Assembly (NCBI GenBank): GCA_021234155.1
Contig: JAJEKV010000131.1
Location: 928,774 to 992,773, forward strand
From: Isoetes taiwanensis
Taxonomy: Eukaryota > Streptophyta > Lycopodiopsida > Isoetales > Isoetaceae
Direction: 5' to 3'
DNA: 64,000 bases
The translations under genes were made by a program, and so were the position numbers. The notes under the pieces were generated by a model. The model searched no databases. It had not been told where the DNA came from and was given only the letters and a program-made list of their open reading frames with translations. This document shows positions 34,530 to 45,150 of the stretch, piece by piece (position 1 is the stretch's first letter; every line of letters begins with the position of its first letter).

Positions 34530-36225
34530 GGAATCAGCTCCCCACTTTCCATGCCGCCATACATCTCGAAGAGGTCTTTCTACTTTAACTTCTTTTCCTG
34601 ATTATGACATAAGATCCTTGCTTCTTCACACATTTCTTCCTTTTTTTTCAAAACTCCAGGCATTGCTTTTCTTTCTCGCGTCATGAAATTTCAATGTGGA
34701 TGACAAGCAGTTTTGGAGTTGCTTGTAGTAATTCAAGTCTTGGGTTGACGTTGAATAAGGGGTGAAATTATATGTTTTTGCAATGATCTTAAGTAGTACT
34801 AGCAAGTGCTAGTTCCAGTAGAGTCCATATCACAAGGCCATGACAATATATGCAAGAACCACATTTTTTATCTTATCTATGTATATGATATATATACATG
34901 GCTTGTCTCCACTGGCATGTGTTCTATTGGTAAAATGGCCAACTCCACCCATTTCCAAACCTCTACCTTAGGAAACCTATTTCCAAAATATTAATGGTAT
35001 AAGCATATTAAAGGTATAAAAGTACCTGTCATGTGTATTTGGTAAAATGCCCAACTGCACCCATTTCCAAAACCTCTACCTTAAAAAACCTATTTTCAAA
35101 ATATCAAATGTATAAAAGTACCTGAAGAAACCGAAACCAAATGTCAAGATACCATGGTGCACCCTTGATTATTGTAGAAATCCGGCGTATGCCACTGACC
35201 ACAACTATAGAGTATAGATATTAAGAAATTGACAAAAGCATAAATGACATTAAATCCACCATAATGTGGCTAATTGAAAAAAATTAGAGGGCAAGTCACT
35301 TGCTTATAGAAATCCAAGGGGTCTGGATGTGATGTAGTGCTAGTCTAATATAGTATAGTGCAGGATGATGGAGTGGTTAAAGGTTAGAGTTTGATTGCTT
35401 TATTTTATGGCAATACAAAGATTCACTATTTACTCTAAACTTAACTAATAAACGTCTTAAAGTTGAATTATTAGTATCTCTTTCTTATGAATTTAATTGA
35501 ATTGATTTTTAGCGTCCACAGAGACCGATTGACCTATGGAATCCAATCAAGGAGTACAACAAACGGGTTCTCGAGGGAAAAAACCTTGGTAGTAATAGGC
35601 ACGCCGTGAAACTGTACAATGACAGATTGTGCTATATTTTCTCAGTGCAACATGTGGGAGCATAACTAGGTGCGCTCATCATCCTAGCAAATCCACTGAA
35701 GGCGTCTCCAACGGCAAATGGAGCAGCTAGTTAGGCGGGATCAAGTCAGCATAGCAGACACGGATGTGGGTGAATGTCGGGCAGTTTTGAAGATCATGGC
35801 ATTCATCAATGATGCCCTGTACATTATCAATTCAGAGGCAATGTGCACCTGTACGTATTGGCTATCAATTTGCGAATGTGCATGGAGGTAGCATTGTGGG
35901 TCCATATAAGCATGGGATTGTTTTGGTGTTGATAATGTGTTGTTTTAACATGCTCTAAGGCATCAACATCTCAAAGCTTGCTGAGAAAGCAAGCATCAAG
36001 GTACTATTGCAAGTGATGGTTATGGAATTTATAGTATTGAAATGCATCTACATGCATTAGCCATGATTTCAGACTTGTTATATCTAACCGTAAATTTCCA
36101 AATAGAAATGCATCATATATCGGTTAAATATTAAATCAATTGATACAAATATTGCTTTAATTAATTCTAGTTAGACGGGCCAAAGAAACTCAGTTACAGA
36201 ACATGAAATAAATGCATATGTCTAG
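34530..36225. other. intergenic DNA, no gene recognised
   Basis: Contains the tandem repeat at 34930-35125 and otherwise short frames only. 35520-36200 could be the decayed downstream part of the copia element on the minus strand, but I find no reverse transcriptase motif there. Confidence 0.45.
34930..35125. repeat. tandem repeat, about 105 bp x 2
   Basis: Each unit has TTGGTAAAATG, CCACCCATTTCC or GCACCCATTTCC, CCTCTACCTTA, AACCTATTT and GGTATAAAAGTACCTG in that order. Confidence 0.85.
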
Positions 36226-36230
36226 TCATG

Positions 36231-36728
36231 CTAGTTGTTTATGATGGGAAAGAAATCTATGGTTACGGCTGGCTGCTCCACAATGTTCTCTTCTTCGTTC
36301 CCTATATCCACCTCCAAATATTCTTCTGGTATCCATTCTGCTTCCTCTTGCTTTGTCAAGTTTTTCCTATCTTTGTATAATATTTTCTCGTCAAACACTA
36401 CATCCCTGCTAACATGCACTTTGCGACTTGCTGGGTCATACAATCTATACCCGTTTGATTCTTCATTATACCCTACTAGAAAGGTGCAAATGCTCCGGTC
36501 ATCTAGCTTTCTTCTTTTTCCTCCTGCACCAAAGATATAACGCTTAAGCATCCAAAACCCTCGTGACGAGACGCATTGTTTGGCCCCGTCCAAACTTCTT
36601 CGTGAGGCGCCCTCAGATCGCCAGGAGTTGGCAACCTTTTTTTTGCACATAGCAAGTACCGCCACCGCTTCACCCCACAAGTAATTCGGCGCCCAAAGAT
36701 GCTTTAACATGCACCTAGCCGCATCCAT
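36231..36728 (-). pseudogene. copia integrase C-terminal region
   Basis: The frame has ARCMLKHLWAPNYLWGEAV (end of the integrase core) and, after an internal frame disturbance, the copia signature DDRSICTFLVGYNEESNGYR followed by LYDPASRKVHVSRDVVFDE and an acidic tail. The middle, where PTRSL and the E.W..... region are expected, is scrambled by compensating indels. No functional protein. Confidence 0.85.
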
Positions 36729-36750
36729 AATGGTGTGATTTTTATGCTCG

Positions 36751-37154
36751 CTACACCATTTTGCCGAGGGAGTATAACCGCATTGTATTGTCTTTTAATT
36801 CCATGCATTTGGCAAAATTTTGTAAATTCTCCTCGACCAGACTCACCTCCAAGGTCGATCTCGACATTTTACATGAGATGATGTCTCTCTTTCTACTTCG
36901 CAATATAAAGCTTAAAAGCATCAAACACCGATCCTTGATCCTAGATAGTAGCACTTGGTGCGCCTACTTAAATCGTCAATAAATGTGGCAAAAAATAATA
37001 TTTTGCACCAAGGCTCAGACCGTGATTGGTCCACATACATCCTGAATGCACCAAGGCCAAGAACGACCGTGACATCTACCTTTATTTCTAAAAGGCTGAC
37101 CGCTTTGCTTCCCCAAAGATACAAGATCACACACACCATGCTCTTCACTATCAA
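36751..37154 (-). pseudogene. copia integrase core
   Basis: Pieces in different frames: a GKQ...PF zinc-binding end near 37110, FATFIDDLSR near 36970-37000 and YSLGKMV/RQNGV near 36760-36770 (the expected PQQNGVAER block). Several frameshifts; catalytic Asp recognisable in FIDDLSR. Confidence 0.65.
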
Positions 37155-37198
37155 AGTTCAATCCATCCAAAGAATCTATGTTTTTGGCTATCTTAATG

Positions 37199-37660
37199 CT
37201 ATTGTAATTTTACATGTGCCAAGCGCAGATGCCAAGTATGTATATCATCCAGAGCGTAAGCGTAAACTTTATTAATGACATCTAGGTTCAATTCAAACAG
37301 ATTTCCATTCTTTTGAGCATCAAATATCTTAACACCATCTTTAATAAAACTTGCAGCCATTCTTATGGAAAAATAGATCATACCCAGCCTACTTAGATTG
37401 GCAACCGAAATCAAATTAAACAACATACCCGGTGCATAGAGAGCATCCGAATAATCGAGGATGTTCTTTCCTCCACTTTTCAATTCCAAGTCTCCTCGCC
37501 CATGAATCTCTTTGAATCGCCTCCATTTCCCATCCGTACTATCCCATGTTTTGTGTCCGTTTTGAACACCTTTTAACAGTTTGGTAAGCAAACCACCTGA
37601 GACCTCAGCTCCGTAATCTATGGTAAAAACATTTGTCCTCACAACTCGTATGCGTTGCAA
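37199..37660 (-). pseudogene. copia protease end and GAG-pre-integrase domain
   Basis: The frame shows DALYAPGMLFNLISVANLSR followed by LFELN and DIHTWHLRLAHV, the typical GAG-pre-integrase segment with its His. A protease catalytic DSGA is not seen, although IDYGAEVSGG near the start may be its remnant. Gag itself is missing between here and the primer-binding site. Confidence 0.8.
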
Positions 37661-37787
37661 GCACCAACCACATGAGAGCTCTCAATGGAATTCCTCCAAA
37701 GAATTTACTTGAAGTTTCCTTTTCATAATCCACTTCTTCATAGCTTCAAAGATAGTCAAAGGCAACATACCTGACCATGTGAAGCGT

Positions 37788-37800
37788 GGCTCTGATACCA
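37788..37800 (-). other. tRNA-iMet primer-binding site of the copia element
   Basis: The minus strand reads TGGTATCAGAGCC, one base after an LTR end of ...TTACA. This is an intact site and a useful contrast to the altered sites of the gypsy elements. Confidence 0.9.
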
Positions 37801-37801
37801 C

Positions 37802-38200
37802 TGTAAGATTCTAGGATGCACCTCAGCAACATCAGTAGAACAATCCCTGCAATTACATACATCCTCAGCGTAAATACCCCGGGCGTGGATTCCAACAGCC
37901 GGCCCAATCCCATGGGACTCTACTTGTCGCACCTCGGCAGCTTCTCACGAATCAACTCCTCGCTAGGGCGCTGTTCATCCGCCTCCGCAGAACCGGTTCC
38001 AACAGCTCAATCCGACCGCTCTTCGACCGCCTCCACCGGGCCCCTCGTCAGCTCACAACTCACCTTGGATCTCCAAAAAGGGCCTGTCTTTTTTGTCGAT
38101 GACATCACTCTATTTTAAGTTGTGGTTCAGGCATGTGACCACATTGGTCACACGGATCTGCTTCCACGTGGATATATTATGTACAGGCTCTCATGTTCCT
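37802..38200 (-). repeat. copia LTR, partial
   Basis: It ends TCTTACA on the minus strand just before the primer-binding site. The other boundary is not determined. A TATA-like TAATATATCC near 38168 on the minus strand would fit a promoter. Confidence 0.5.
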
Positions 38201-38708
38201 ACAAGAACATAGTAATCCTACAAATCAACTTACCAACCAAATGTTGCTACCTACACTTCTATCATGAATAGCGTTTCAAAAGCCAAAATGATGGATCAGG
38301 CTTATGCTCTTTGTAATGAGATGGATGCACGAGAATGCTCGCCTATATGTACAGTTCTATGGACAGTTCCTATTTACAGTTTTATGTTTGAAAATGTTTG
38401 AGTTACACTGATGGAGGACTTCATAGCGGAGATGCCAGTCGAAAATGCTGAAATAGAGGGCCTCTTATGGCTATAGCAATACCTTTAAGAGAAAGGAAAA
38501 CTCTGTGATAATCTGGCTTCTTATGCCATTGAGCTATAGATAACCATATCTGGCAATGGGATTTTAGCTTGCTTTCAGCATTTTTTTTAGATTAACTTGG
38601 CCCATCGACTCAGAAACACATGCGCTCTGTTCTAATTTTTTGAATCCCCTCGACGATTTGATGGTTTGAATTAAAGTGGGTGCCCCTCGAAAGCAAGCTA
38701 AGGATGAG
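38200..38708. other. spacer left of the gypsy nest
   Basis: No gene recognised. The bases just before 38709 should carry the target-site duplication of the outer gypsy element, whose partner lies beyond the window. Confidence 0.4.
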
Positions 38709-40371
38709 TGGTCACAGGACGTTTCCAAAGACAAAGATACCCCCAGGACGATACCGTATCGCTGGGCCACGCAGCATTACCGCCACCCACCGACGGTACG
38801 CTTAGCGTGTAGCCAGGTGAGTAGCCCTAGGGGGCAACTTGCCAGAAATATGTGCAACTATTAATGTGCACATTTTCCAATGTACACATTAATGGGGCAC
38901 ACATTTACAAGTGGACACTTCATGCCAAGTGGGCCACAATATAGGTGTAAATTAATGTGCACATTTTCCAATGTACACATTAATGTGGGCACACATTTCC
39001 ATGTGTGCACATTTGGCCACCTAGCCCTTAAAGGCAAGTGGGCCCATTTCAATTATCCCACATGCCAAAAAGGGGATAATTGGAAACCCTAGCCAACCCC
39101 TTGTCTCATATAGGGTAGGAAACCCTAACTAGCCCAATTTTCGATTTTAGGGCTTTAGAACTCGCTTTGGCCGCCTCAACAAAATTAAAAACCGCATCCC
39201 CTTCTGCACGGGAGAATTACATCCTTAGTTTCCCTTGATTCGAGCGCCTTCGCCAGGATGGTCGAGCTCAGTCGAGGAGCCCCCTCAAGGATCGGGGTAT
39301 TTGGCCAATTAGATAGTCTAAACCCTATTTTAGTCATTGAATCAAGAGGGTTTAGCCTATTAGATTGCCCATAGCAGCCTCTAGATCTCTAGATAGGCGG
39401 ATCCTAACTAAAGAACCTAACTCTATGTTGTAGATTAGATCTAGTTCTTTAGTTCTCGTGGAAGTATATGGATGATGCATCTCTATGAACCCTTGTATTG
39501 GGAAGGGGGGGGTAGAGACCTAAAGCTTGGTAGTTGATGCTCCTAGAGTAGCCTCTCTAGCACACTGTGAGATTCGGCCAGGCGCAAGAGCCACACCGGG
39601 ATGTGGGTGAAGGGGCCGACTGGCTGGAGAAGGGGGGTTCCCGACTCATGAACGGTTCCTCCGGTGTGTAAGGGGCCCACCGGAACCATTGTGGCTAGGT
39701 CCAATGGCTTGCCACCAGGCGGGCAAGGCATGGGCTCGACACCCGTGGGGTGGTGTTCACCTTCCAAAGGGGTTCGAACACGGCAGCGGGCCCTCTAGCC
39801 ACCTTGAGTCAGCATGTAGATCTCGGAGGGAGTGATCCCTACCGCCCCATCGGAACCGGGAAGATGAGGCCGTGAGTAGCCCCTTGGCTATGCATCCCGG
39901 GCTGGGTCCGTCCCGACACTTTTCGCACCACTCGCAAAGTGTGCACAGGAGGGCGGATGGAGTGGACAACCCTAAGCCATGTTCATATGCCAGCCAAATC
40001 CATTGCCATGAATTGCCGGTCTGCAATGAACTCCGAGACCCCGTCAGTCATCCCTTGAGTCCGAGCCTTGGGTAGGATTTCCTATGTGCGAAGTGCTGAT
40101 CTTTGTCTGGCAGAGATATGTGGGAGGTCCATCCTTCGTGATGGTCATAGGATGTTGATGTATGTGCTACTGACATGTATGTTTACGCTTCCGCCTTCAG
40201 GTAGGCCCTGAGGGAGGCGGGGGTGCAATGACCTTCCACTCTTCCCACCGAACCCGATCACGGCTGGCAAATGTCATGTGGAGGGGCCCTGTATTAGCAT
40301 GGAGCTGGTATGGGGATGAACTCTGTTTGTATACAAAGGAGTGCACCGTGATAACAGTAGGGGACGCCACA
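38709..40371 (+). repeat. 5' LTR of the outer gypsy element
   Basis: Starts TGGTCACAGG and ends GGGGACGCCACA. It matches the three other LTR copies (43576-45136, 55182-56729, 63335-64000). It contains two AATGTGCACATTTTCCAATG-type units (38872, 38952), then a TATA-like CTCATATAGGG at 39103-39113. The exact first base is the least certain part, since the first 15 bases are poorly conserved between copies. Confidence 0.85.
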
Positions 40372-40372
40372 T

Positions 40373-40383
40373 TGGTATCGAGC
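40373..40383 (+). other. altered primer-binding site of the outer element
   Basis: TGGTATCGAGC lies one base after the LTR end. The plant tRNA-iMet site is TGGTATCAGAGC, so CAG has become CG. The nested element has a different change at the same trinucleotide. Confidence 0.85.
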
Positions 40384-40565
40384 TATGTTCTTGGAGACCA
40401 AGAGCAAAGAATCGCCATGTTCCCAAGAGCACTAACTTGATAGGATCCTCAAACCTCAAAAAAATGAGAAAATTTTTCTCATTTTGTAGTTTTTGCTAAG
40501 CTAGTAACAGTTTAAAATGAATAGAAACGAAAAAAAAAAGACTAAAATCGATGAGCCAACATCAA

Positions 40566-40638
40566 AAAGTAGGACTATTACACGTCGGCGCCAGATGATT
40601 TCTACATTCTAGAAATGGGGTCGGCGAACGTGTGAGAC
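40566..40638. promoter_or_regulatory. GTCTCAC-type palindrome, outer element, copy 1
   Basis: Imperfect long palindrome: ACACGTCGGCG on the left, TTTCTACATTCTAGAAA in the centre, CGAACGTGTGAGAC on the right. First of two upstream of the TATA box at 40896. Confidence 0.75.
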
Positions 40639-40759
40639 ATTCAGCCTTTGACACCAAAAAAGTTGTAAATTACAGTAAAAATACCTTGATAATTTAATTT
40701 TAAGCTAAGAATTAGTAGATTTAGCATGATACATGTTAATTTAATAGTGGGCCCCACCA

Positions 40760-40821
40760 TGTCTCTACACGCCGAGGACGGGTTTCTAGATTCTAGGAAC
40801 GGCTGGGCGCAACGTGAGACC
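40760..40821. promoter_or_regulatory. GTCTCAC-type palindrome, outer element, copy 2
   Basis: GTCTCTACACGCCG on the left, TTTCTAGATTCTAGGAA in the centre, GCGCAACGTGAGAC on the right. It lies about 75 bases upstream of the TATA box. Confidence 0.75.
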
Positions 40822-40895
40822 TTTGCTTAATTAGGTGTTTTAGGTGCTCTAGACAACCCAAAAAGGTAGTTTAAAAGTTGACCTAAAATTGGCCC

Positions 40896-40904
40896 TATAA
40901 ATAG
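40896..40904 (+). promoter_or_regulatory. internal TATA box 1 of the outer element
   Basis: TATAAATAG followed by a C-rich stretch and GATCGCCAAGGCGATC. It lies about 520 bases downstream of the LTR, inside the leader. The nested element has TATAAATA at the equivalent place (54617-54624). Confidence 0.7.
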
Positions 40905-40999
40905 CCGGGACCCTCCCATTTTTCTGTTCTTTACTGGGGCAGAACTTCGCGGATCGCCAAGGCGATCTCCGGCGCTTAGCTCCGGTCGACAAAACCGCA

Positions 41000-42250
41000 A
41001 TGACAGAGGCCCGCACAAAGCACACCGCAAGGAAGCCTAGCCCATTTGGATCTTCAAATAGCCGGGCAAGCCTCTTTCCGCGGATTCTTCCGTGAACGCT
41101 TTCTCCGGCGGCATTTAATCACCGTCGGCGAGGAAGCAAAGGTCGGACCGGGAGGCGACGCACGAGCTCTTGGAGGATGACCGGCCGTACGTCATGAACC
41201 GCATCCTCGGCAAAATTGCGGGAAGAGGAAAGAAGCGCGCCAGCTAGGAGCAACACCCAGGAGGACGCCAACCTTACAGAAGAGCTGAGGGAACAGCGGA
41301 CCCATCAACAGCACCAGAGCAACCCTGCTGCCGAGATCCACCTCGGGAGCGGAGCAAGGAAGAGAGGAGCAAGAAAATGGGAACCCACCCTTGGAGAAGA
41401 GGGCTGACCAGACGCTTCATCCACAAGTACGGCCAAGGAGCCAGAAGCAGAGGGACAAAGAATGGAAGACGAAACCACAAACAAAGGACCCAAGAAGAGA
41501 GGGCCAAAGCCGTAAAGGCGTGCAAGAGAAGTCGGGTAAAGGCTCGGTAAGTTTGAGTCAAGGTCCCGCCATCAACGGCAGCTTCTGAGGGGGAGTCCCC
41601 GCCCACCACCAACTCGGATGGAGACTACGTGTCGGGGCGCAGACAAGTAAGCTCTTCAAAGCCCCGGTCCGAGAGGAAGAGGTCCCGGAGCGTAGGACGC
41701 CCAAGAAGGTGAGACCGACAGCTATGAAGCCCCCACCAAGTTTCCGGATGGATAGAGTCAAAGCCCTGCGGCCGCAACGGGAAGCATATGTGATAGACCC
41801 CTAAAGGTTTATCAGAAGAGGATCAGGGAAACACGCTTATATGGCAAGGTGGGAGGCGACAACGATATTACTAGGAGCACGGGTGAGAACGATTGAAGGC
41901 GGACACTGGCCGAAGAGCCTTAACATCAAGCCCCTCCACTAAAAATCCAAGCCTCCCCGAGAGCACCGTGGAAGAAGCGAGCAAGAAGAAGAAGCTGGAA
42001 GAGGGGCACCAAGGAGATCCGCCACTTCCGTAAGAGTTACCGGACTCGATTCCCCTGCCGCTTCAGCTGCTTGGTCCATGGGTCATACAAGAATACAACA
42101 CGTATACATGCTGGACCGACGAGAGATGTCATTGTGTTTACAAGAGGCTACCAAGCACACATAGTAAAGCATTTTGAAGATTCAACGGCCCGCACGATTG
42201 CACGCCAAGAGGGTTACCCTCATGAGGCGTGATATGTATCTTGCCAGCAC
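41000..42250 (+). pseudogene. pre-gag reading frame of the outer gypsy element
   Basis: Begins at an ATG about 100 bases after TATA box 1 (MTEARTKHTARKPSPFG) and continues in pieces across several frames. It is strongly charged: EELREQRTHQQHQSN, then KRADQTLHPQVRPRSQKQRD. No domain I recognise. The nested element carries a matching frame at 53280-54511 that is likewise Lys/Arg/Glu-rich, so the frame was probably real in the family. An extra ORF between LTR and gag occurs in some plant gypsy lineages. It could also be a captured host sequence. Confidence 0.5.
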
Positions 42251-42410
42251 ATCAAGGAGAACGCCTTTGAACCTTGTAAATAATCGAAAAATTTTGTTAA
42301 TATAAAGAAAAATTTTGTGTAAATAAAGTCTCAAACCCCGCTTAAATAGGTCAAGATATCGATCCCTAGCTTTTGTTTTAAGTAAATTGGAGCTTTGAGC
42401 AAATTGAGAC

Positions 42411-42471
42411 GATGTCTCACACGTCAGCCAGACCGATTTCTACATTTTAGAAATCGGGCGCAACGTGAGAC
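42411..42471. promoter_or_regulatory. GTCTCAC-type palindrome, outer element, copy 3
   Basis: ATGTCTCACACGTCAGCC on the left, a 10-bp perfect stem CCGATTTCTA / TAGAAATCGG in the centre, GCGCAACGTGAGAC on the right. First of two upstream of TATA box 2. Confidence 0.85.
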
Positions 42472-42600
42472 CATGCCCAAAAATGCCCAAAACAGACTCC
42501 AAATCGACCAAGTAAGGGGTCAATTTCCCCTAACTCATGAGTTTAGTGGAATTACAGCCTTAGATCACCTAAATTGAGTAATCCTAGCCCATTAGGACCC

Positions 42601-42667
42601 ATGTCTCACACGTCCGCGCCAGAATGATTTCTACATTTTAGAAATCTGGGCCATGCAAACGTGAGAC
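42601..42667. promoter_or_regulatory. GTCTCAC-type palindrome, outer element, copy 4
   Basis: ATGTCTCACACGTCCGCG on the left, GATTTCTACATTTTAGAAATC in its centre, AACGTGAGAC on the right. Spacing to copy 3 (about 190 bases) repeats the spacing of copies 1 and 2. Confidence 0.85.
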
Positions 42668-42843
42668 CCCACTCATTTCTTCACCAAATGATCTCCAAGT
42701 TGTACAATAAGTTCAAGATGAGTCTTAACATGCTCAAACTCTAGAAATAGTCTTCAAACTTGCAATTGCATCCCTTAATAGGTCAGAATTGCCTAATTTC
42801 AGTAAATTCTAGGCCACCCAAAAATTAGGGTTTCCCCCTTTTC

Positions 42844-42851
42844 TATAAATA
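42844..42851 (+). promoter_or_regulatory. internal TATA box 2 of the outer element
   Basis: TATAAATA followed by AGTCCCCCATTTC and a CGCTTAGGGCGATC motif similar to that after TATA box 1. The gag ATG is 115 bases downstream at 42966. Confidence 0.7.
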
Positions 42852-42965
42852 AGTCCCCCATTTCTCATTTGGCACCCTCGCAAATTTGCTCCCCATCGCT
42901 TAGGGCGATCTTTCAGCCCCCCGAGGCGCTTCGATCCGTTTGATACTCCCTTCCTTGCTAGATCA

Positions 42966-43575
42966 ATGGCCACCGCCGATTTGGGCGATGGTACAGCGCC
43001 GGTCCATGTCACGAGGGCGGATGTCAACGACATCTTCCAAGTCTTTGTGAAGGAAATCGACATCCAAGCTACGCTGAATGCAACCCCAGCATATAGGCAG
43101 GTGCTAGCAGAATTTCAGGCTAGGGTAGGACCCTCCCTTGTTCAAGTCCCCCCTTGCATAGGATACTGCTGCCCCGCCCATCTCTTCAGCGACCTTGCAT
43201 GCATGTCCCCAACATCGCCAAGTACTTGACTAACAAGGCAAAGGCTACGACTACATGGTCCCACGGCGATAGTACCCAAGTACTTCTCTTACACCGGGCC
43301 GCCCTAGCCATCTTCTTATCCCACCGGGCTAGCCAGAACCGATGGGGCAGCCTCTATCCCCTCGATGGAGTAGACTATAGCGATCTTGGGGAAGGAAGAA
43401 GCGGAATCTTTATTCGCGATATCAGCGAGGAGCGAGGAAGCAAGAGAGAATATGGTTTTAACACCAGTGAAAGCTGGTTAGATGGAAACCGACTCGACGG
43501 CTAAACTCGCTGCAGCGTGAGTCATCAACTTCGAAAGCGTGAGCAGTGGCATCGAAGCCGCTTCCCACTCTGCAT
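42966..43575 (+). pseudogene. gag, N-terminal part, outer gypsy element
   Basis: Starts MATADLGDGTAPVHVTRADV. Later pieces in another frame (YLTNKAKATTTWSHGD) match the nested gag around 52.2 kb. It is cut at 43575 by the nested element and resumes at 56735. Confidence 0.7.
43572..43575. other. target-site duplication, left
   Basis: GCAT immediately before the LTR end of the nested element. The partner is 56731-56734. Related sequence in the nested gag (GGCATCACAAGCC) has it once. Confidence 0.6.
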
Positions 43576-45136
43576 TGTGACGCCCCTACTCGTAGTACTG
43601 GAGTGTCACGGTGCTCTACGTGCCGAAACGGGAGATTCTTCCCCACACACCAGCTCCATCGCGTCTGGGCCCTCCGCATCGCACGTAGCGAGTCACCGAT
43701 TAGGAAGAGTGAAGGTGTCATTCTACCTGTCTCCCTCAGGGGCCTACCCTAGTCATGGGCGTAAACATACATGTCGCATATTCAACAGGATCCTCTCCAT
43801 CCACCCAGAGGGTGGTATATCAACATCTCAGACAGACATAGGCTGGTCAAAGACATCACATGGGAATCCTACCCAAGGCTCGGACTCAAGGGGTGGACTA
43901 CTTTGGCAGGTCTCGAGTTCATTGCGCATGTAATTCATGGCAATGGATTTGGCATGGCATAAGAACATGGCATAGGGTTGTCCATTCCATCCGCCCCCAT
44001 TGCACACTTTGAGTAGAGTAGGTCGGTGCGTTGGGACCGACCGAGTTCACGGGATGCATAGCCAAGGGCTATCTTGTCTCATCCCTCCCCGCCCGGGATG
44101 GGGCAGGTAGGGATCACTCCCTCCCGAGATCTACATGCTGACTCCAGGTGACCTAGAGGGCCACCGCCTCAGATTTGAACCCACCGGAAAGTGTACACCA
44201 CTCACTTTGCAAAGAGCCCATGCCTTACCCGCAAGAGACTCGCTGGTAAGCCATTAGACCTAGTCACAATGATCCTGTGAGGGCCTTACACACCTGTGGG
44301 GACTGCTCAAGAGTCAACATGAACCTCCTTCTTAGCTCCCCCCCCCTTCACCCACAAACTGTGTGTGGTTTTGTACACAAAGTCGAATCTACAAGCATTG
44401 TGCTAGAGAGGCTACTCTAGGAGCATCAACTACAAGCTTTAGGGCCTCTACCCCCTTCCCAATACAAGGAGTTCACAGAGATACATCATCCAAATACATC
44501 ATCGTAAGAGCTAAAGAACTAGATCTAATCATAGAGTTAGGTTCTTTAGTTAGTGTCCTGAGATCTACTACATCTAGATAGTTTGGAGGGCAATTTAATA
44601 GTCTAAACCCACCGATTCTATGACTAGAAGCGGTTTAAGCTATTAAATTGACCAAATACCGATCCTTGAGTGGCTCCTCCCGACCGAGTTCAACCATCCC
44701 TGCCGAAATGAGCCAATTCGGGGAACCGATGGGCAGTCTAAGGCTGCCCTGGGAGGCGGTTTTGGCTCCGGGCAGCCAAAACCGAGCTCTAAAACCCTAA
44801 GGATCTAAAAAACTAGCAAGCTAGGGTTTTCCCTACCCTAAATAGACATGGGGTTTAGGCTAGGGTTTCCACCACCCAATTTGGCATGTGGGATAATTGG
44901 AAAGGCCCCACTTGCCTTTAATGGCTAGGTGGCAAAATGCCAACATGGAAAGGTGTGCCCTCATTAATGTGCACATGTGCACATTAATAATATATGAACA
45001 CTCCTAGCAAGTTGCCCCTAGGGCTACTTAATTGCTATCCGCCATGCATACACGCCGGTTTGAGGGCGTGGTAATGCTGCGATTTGGCAAAGTAAAGATA
45101 CGCCCCGGACCGTGATATCGCGGCCGGAACGCCACA
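43576..45136 (-). repeat. 3' LTR of the nested element
   Basis: On the minus strand it starts TGTGGCGTTCCGGCC, right after the polypurine tract, and ends GGGGCGTCACA. It is 1561 bp, against 1548 for the other LTR of the same element. Confidence 0.88.
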
Positions 45137-45150
45137 TTCTCCCCACCTTG
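45137..45150 (-). other. polypurine tract of the nested element
   Basis: The minus strand reads CAAGGTGGGGAGAA directly before the LTR start TGTGGCG. The equivalent site of the outer element is 63321-63334. Confidence 0.7.

Larger units (their letters stand above)
36231..38200 (-). mobile_element. Ty1/copia retrotransposon, 3' part missing
   Basis: On the minus strand: an LTR portion from 37802 rightwards, a clean tRNA-iMet primer-binding site, then a GAG-pre-integrase region and integrase. The reading stops at about 36231, so reverse transcriptase, RNase H and the 3' LTR are absent. Copia order (integrase before reverse transcriptase) is respected. The outer LTR boundary near 38.2 kb is a guess. 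Confidence 0.85.

Noticed and set aside
37816-38118. 100-codon frame in the copia LTR
   Set aside because: It lies within the presumed LTR, antisense to the element, with no domain.
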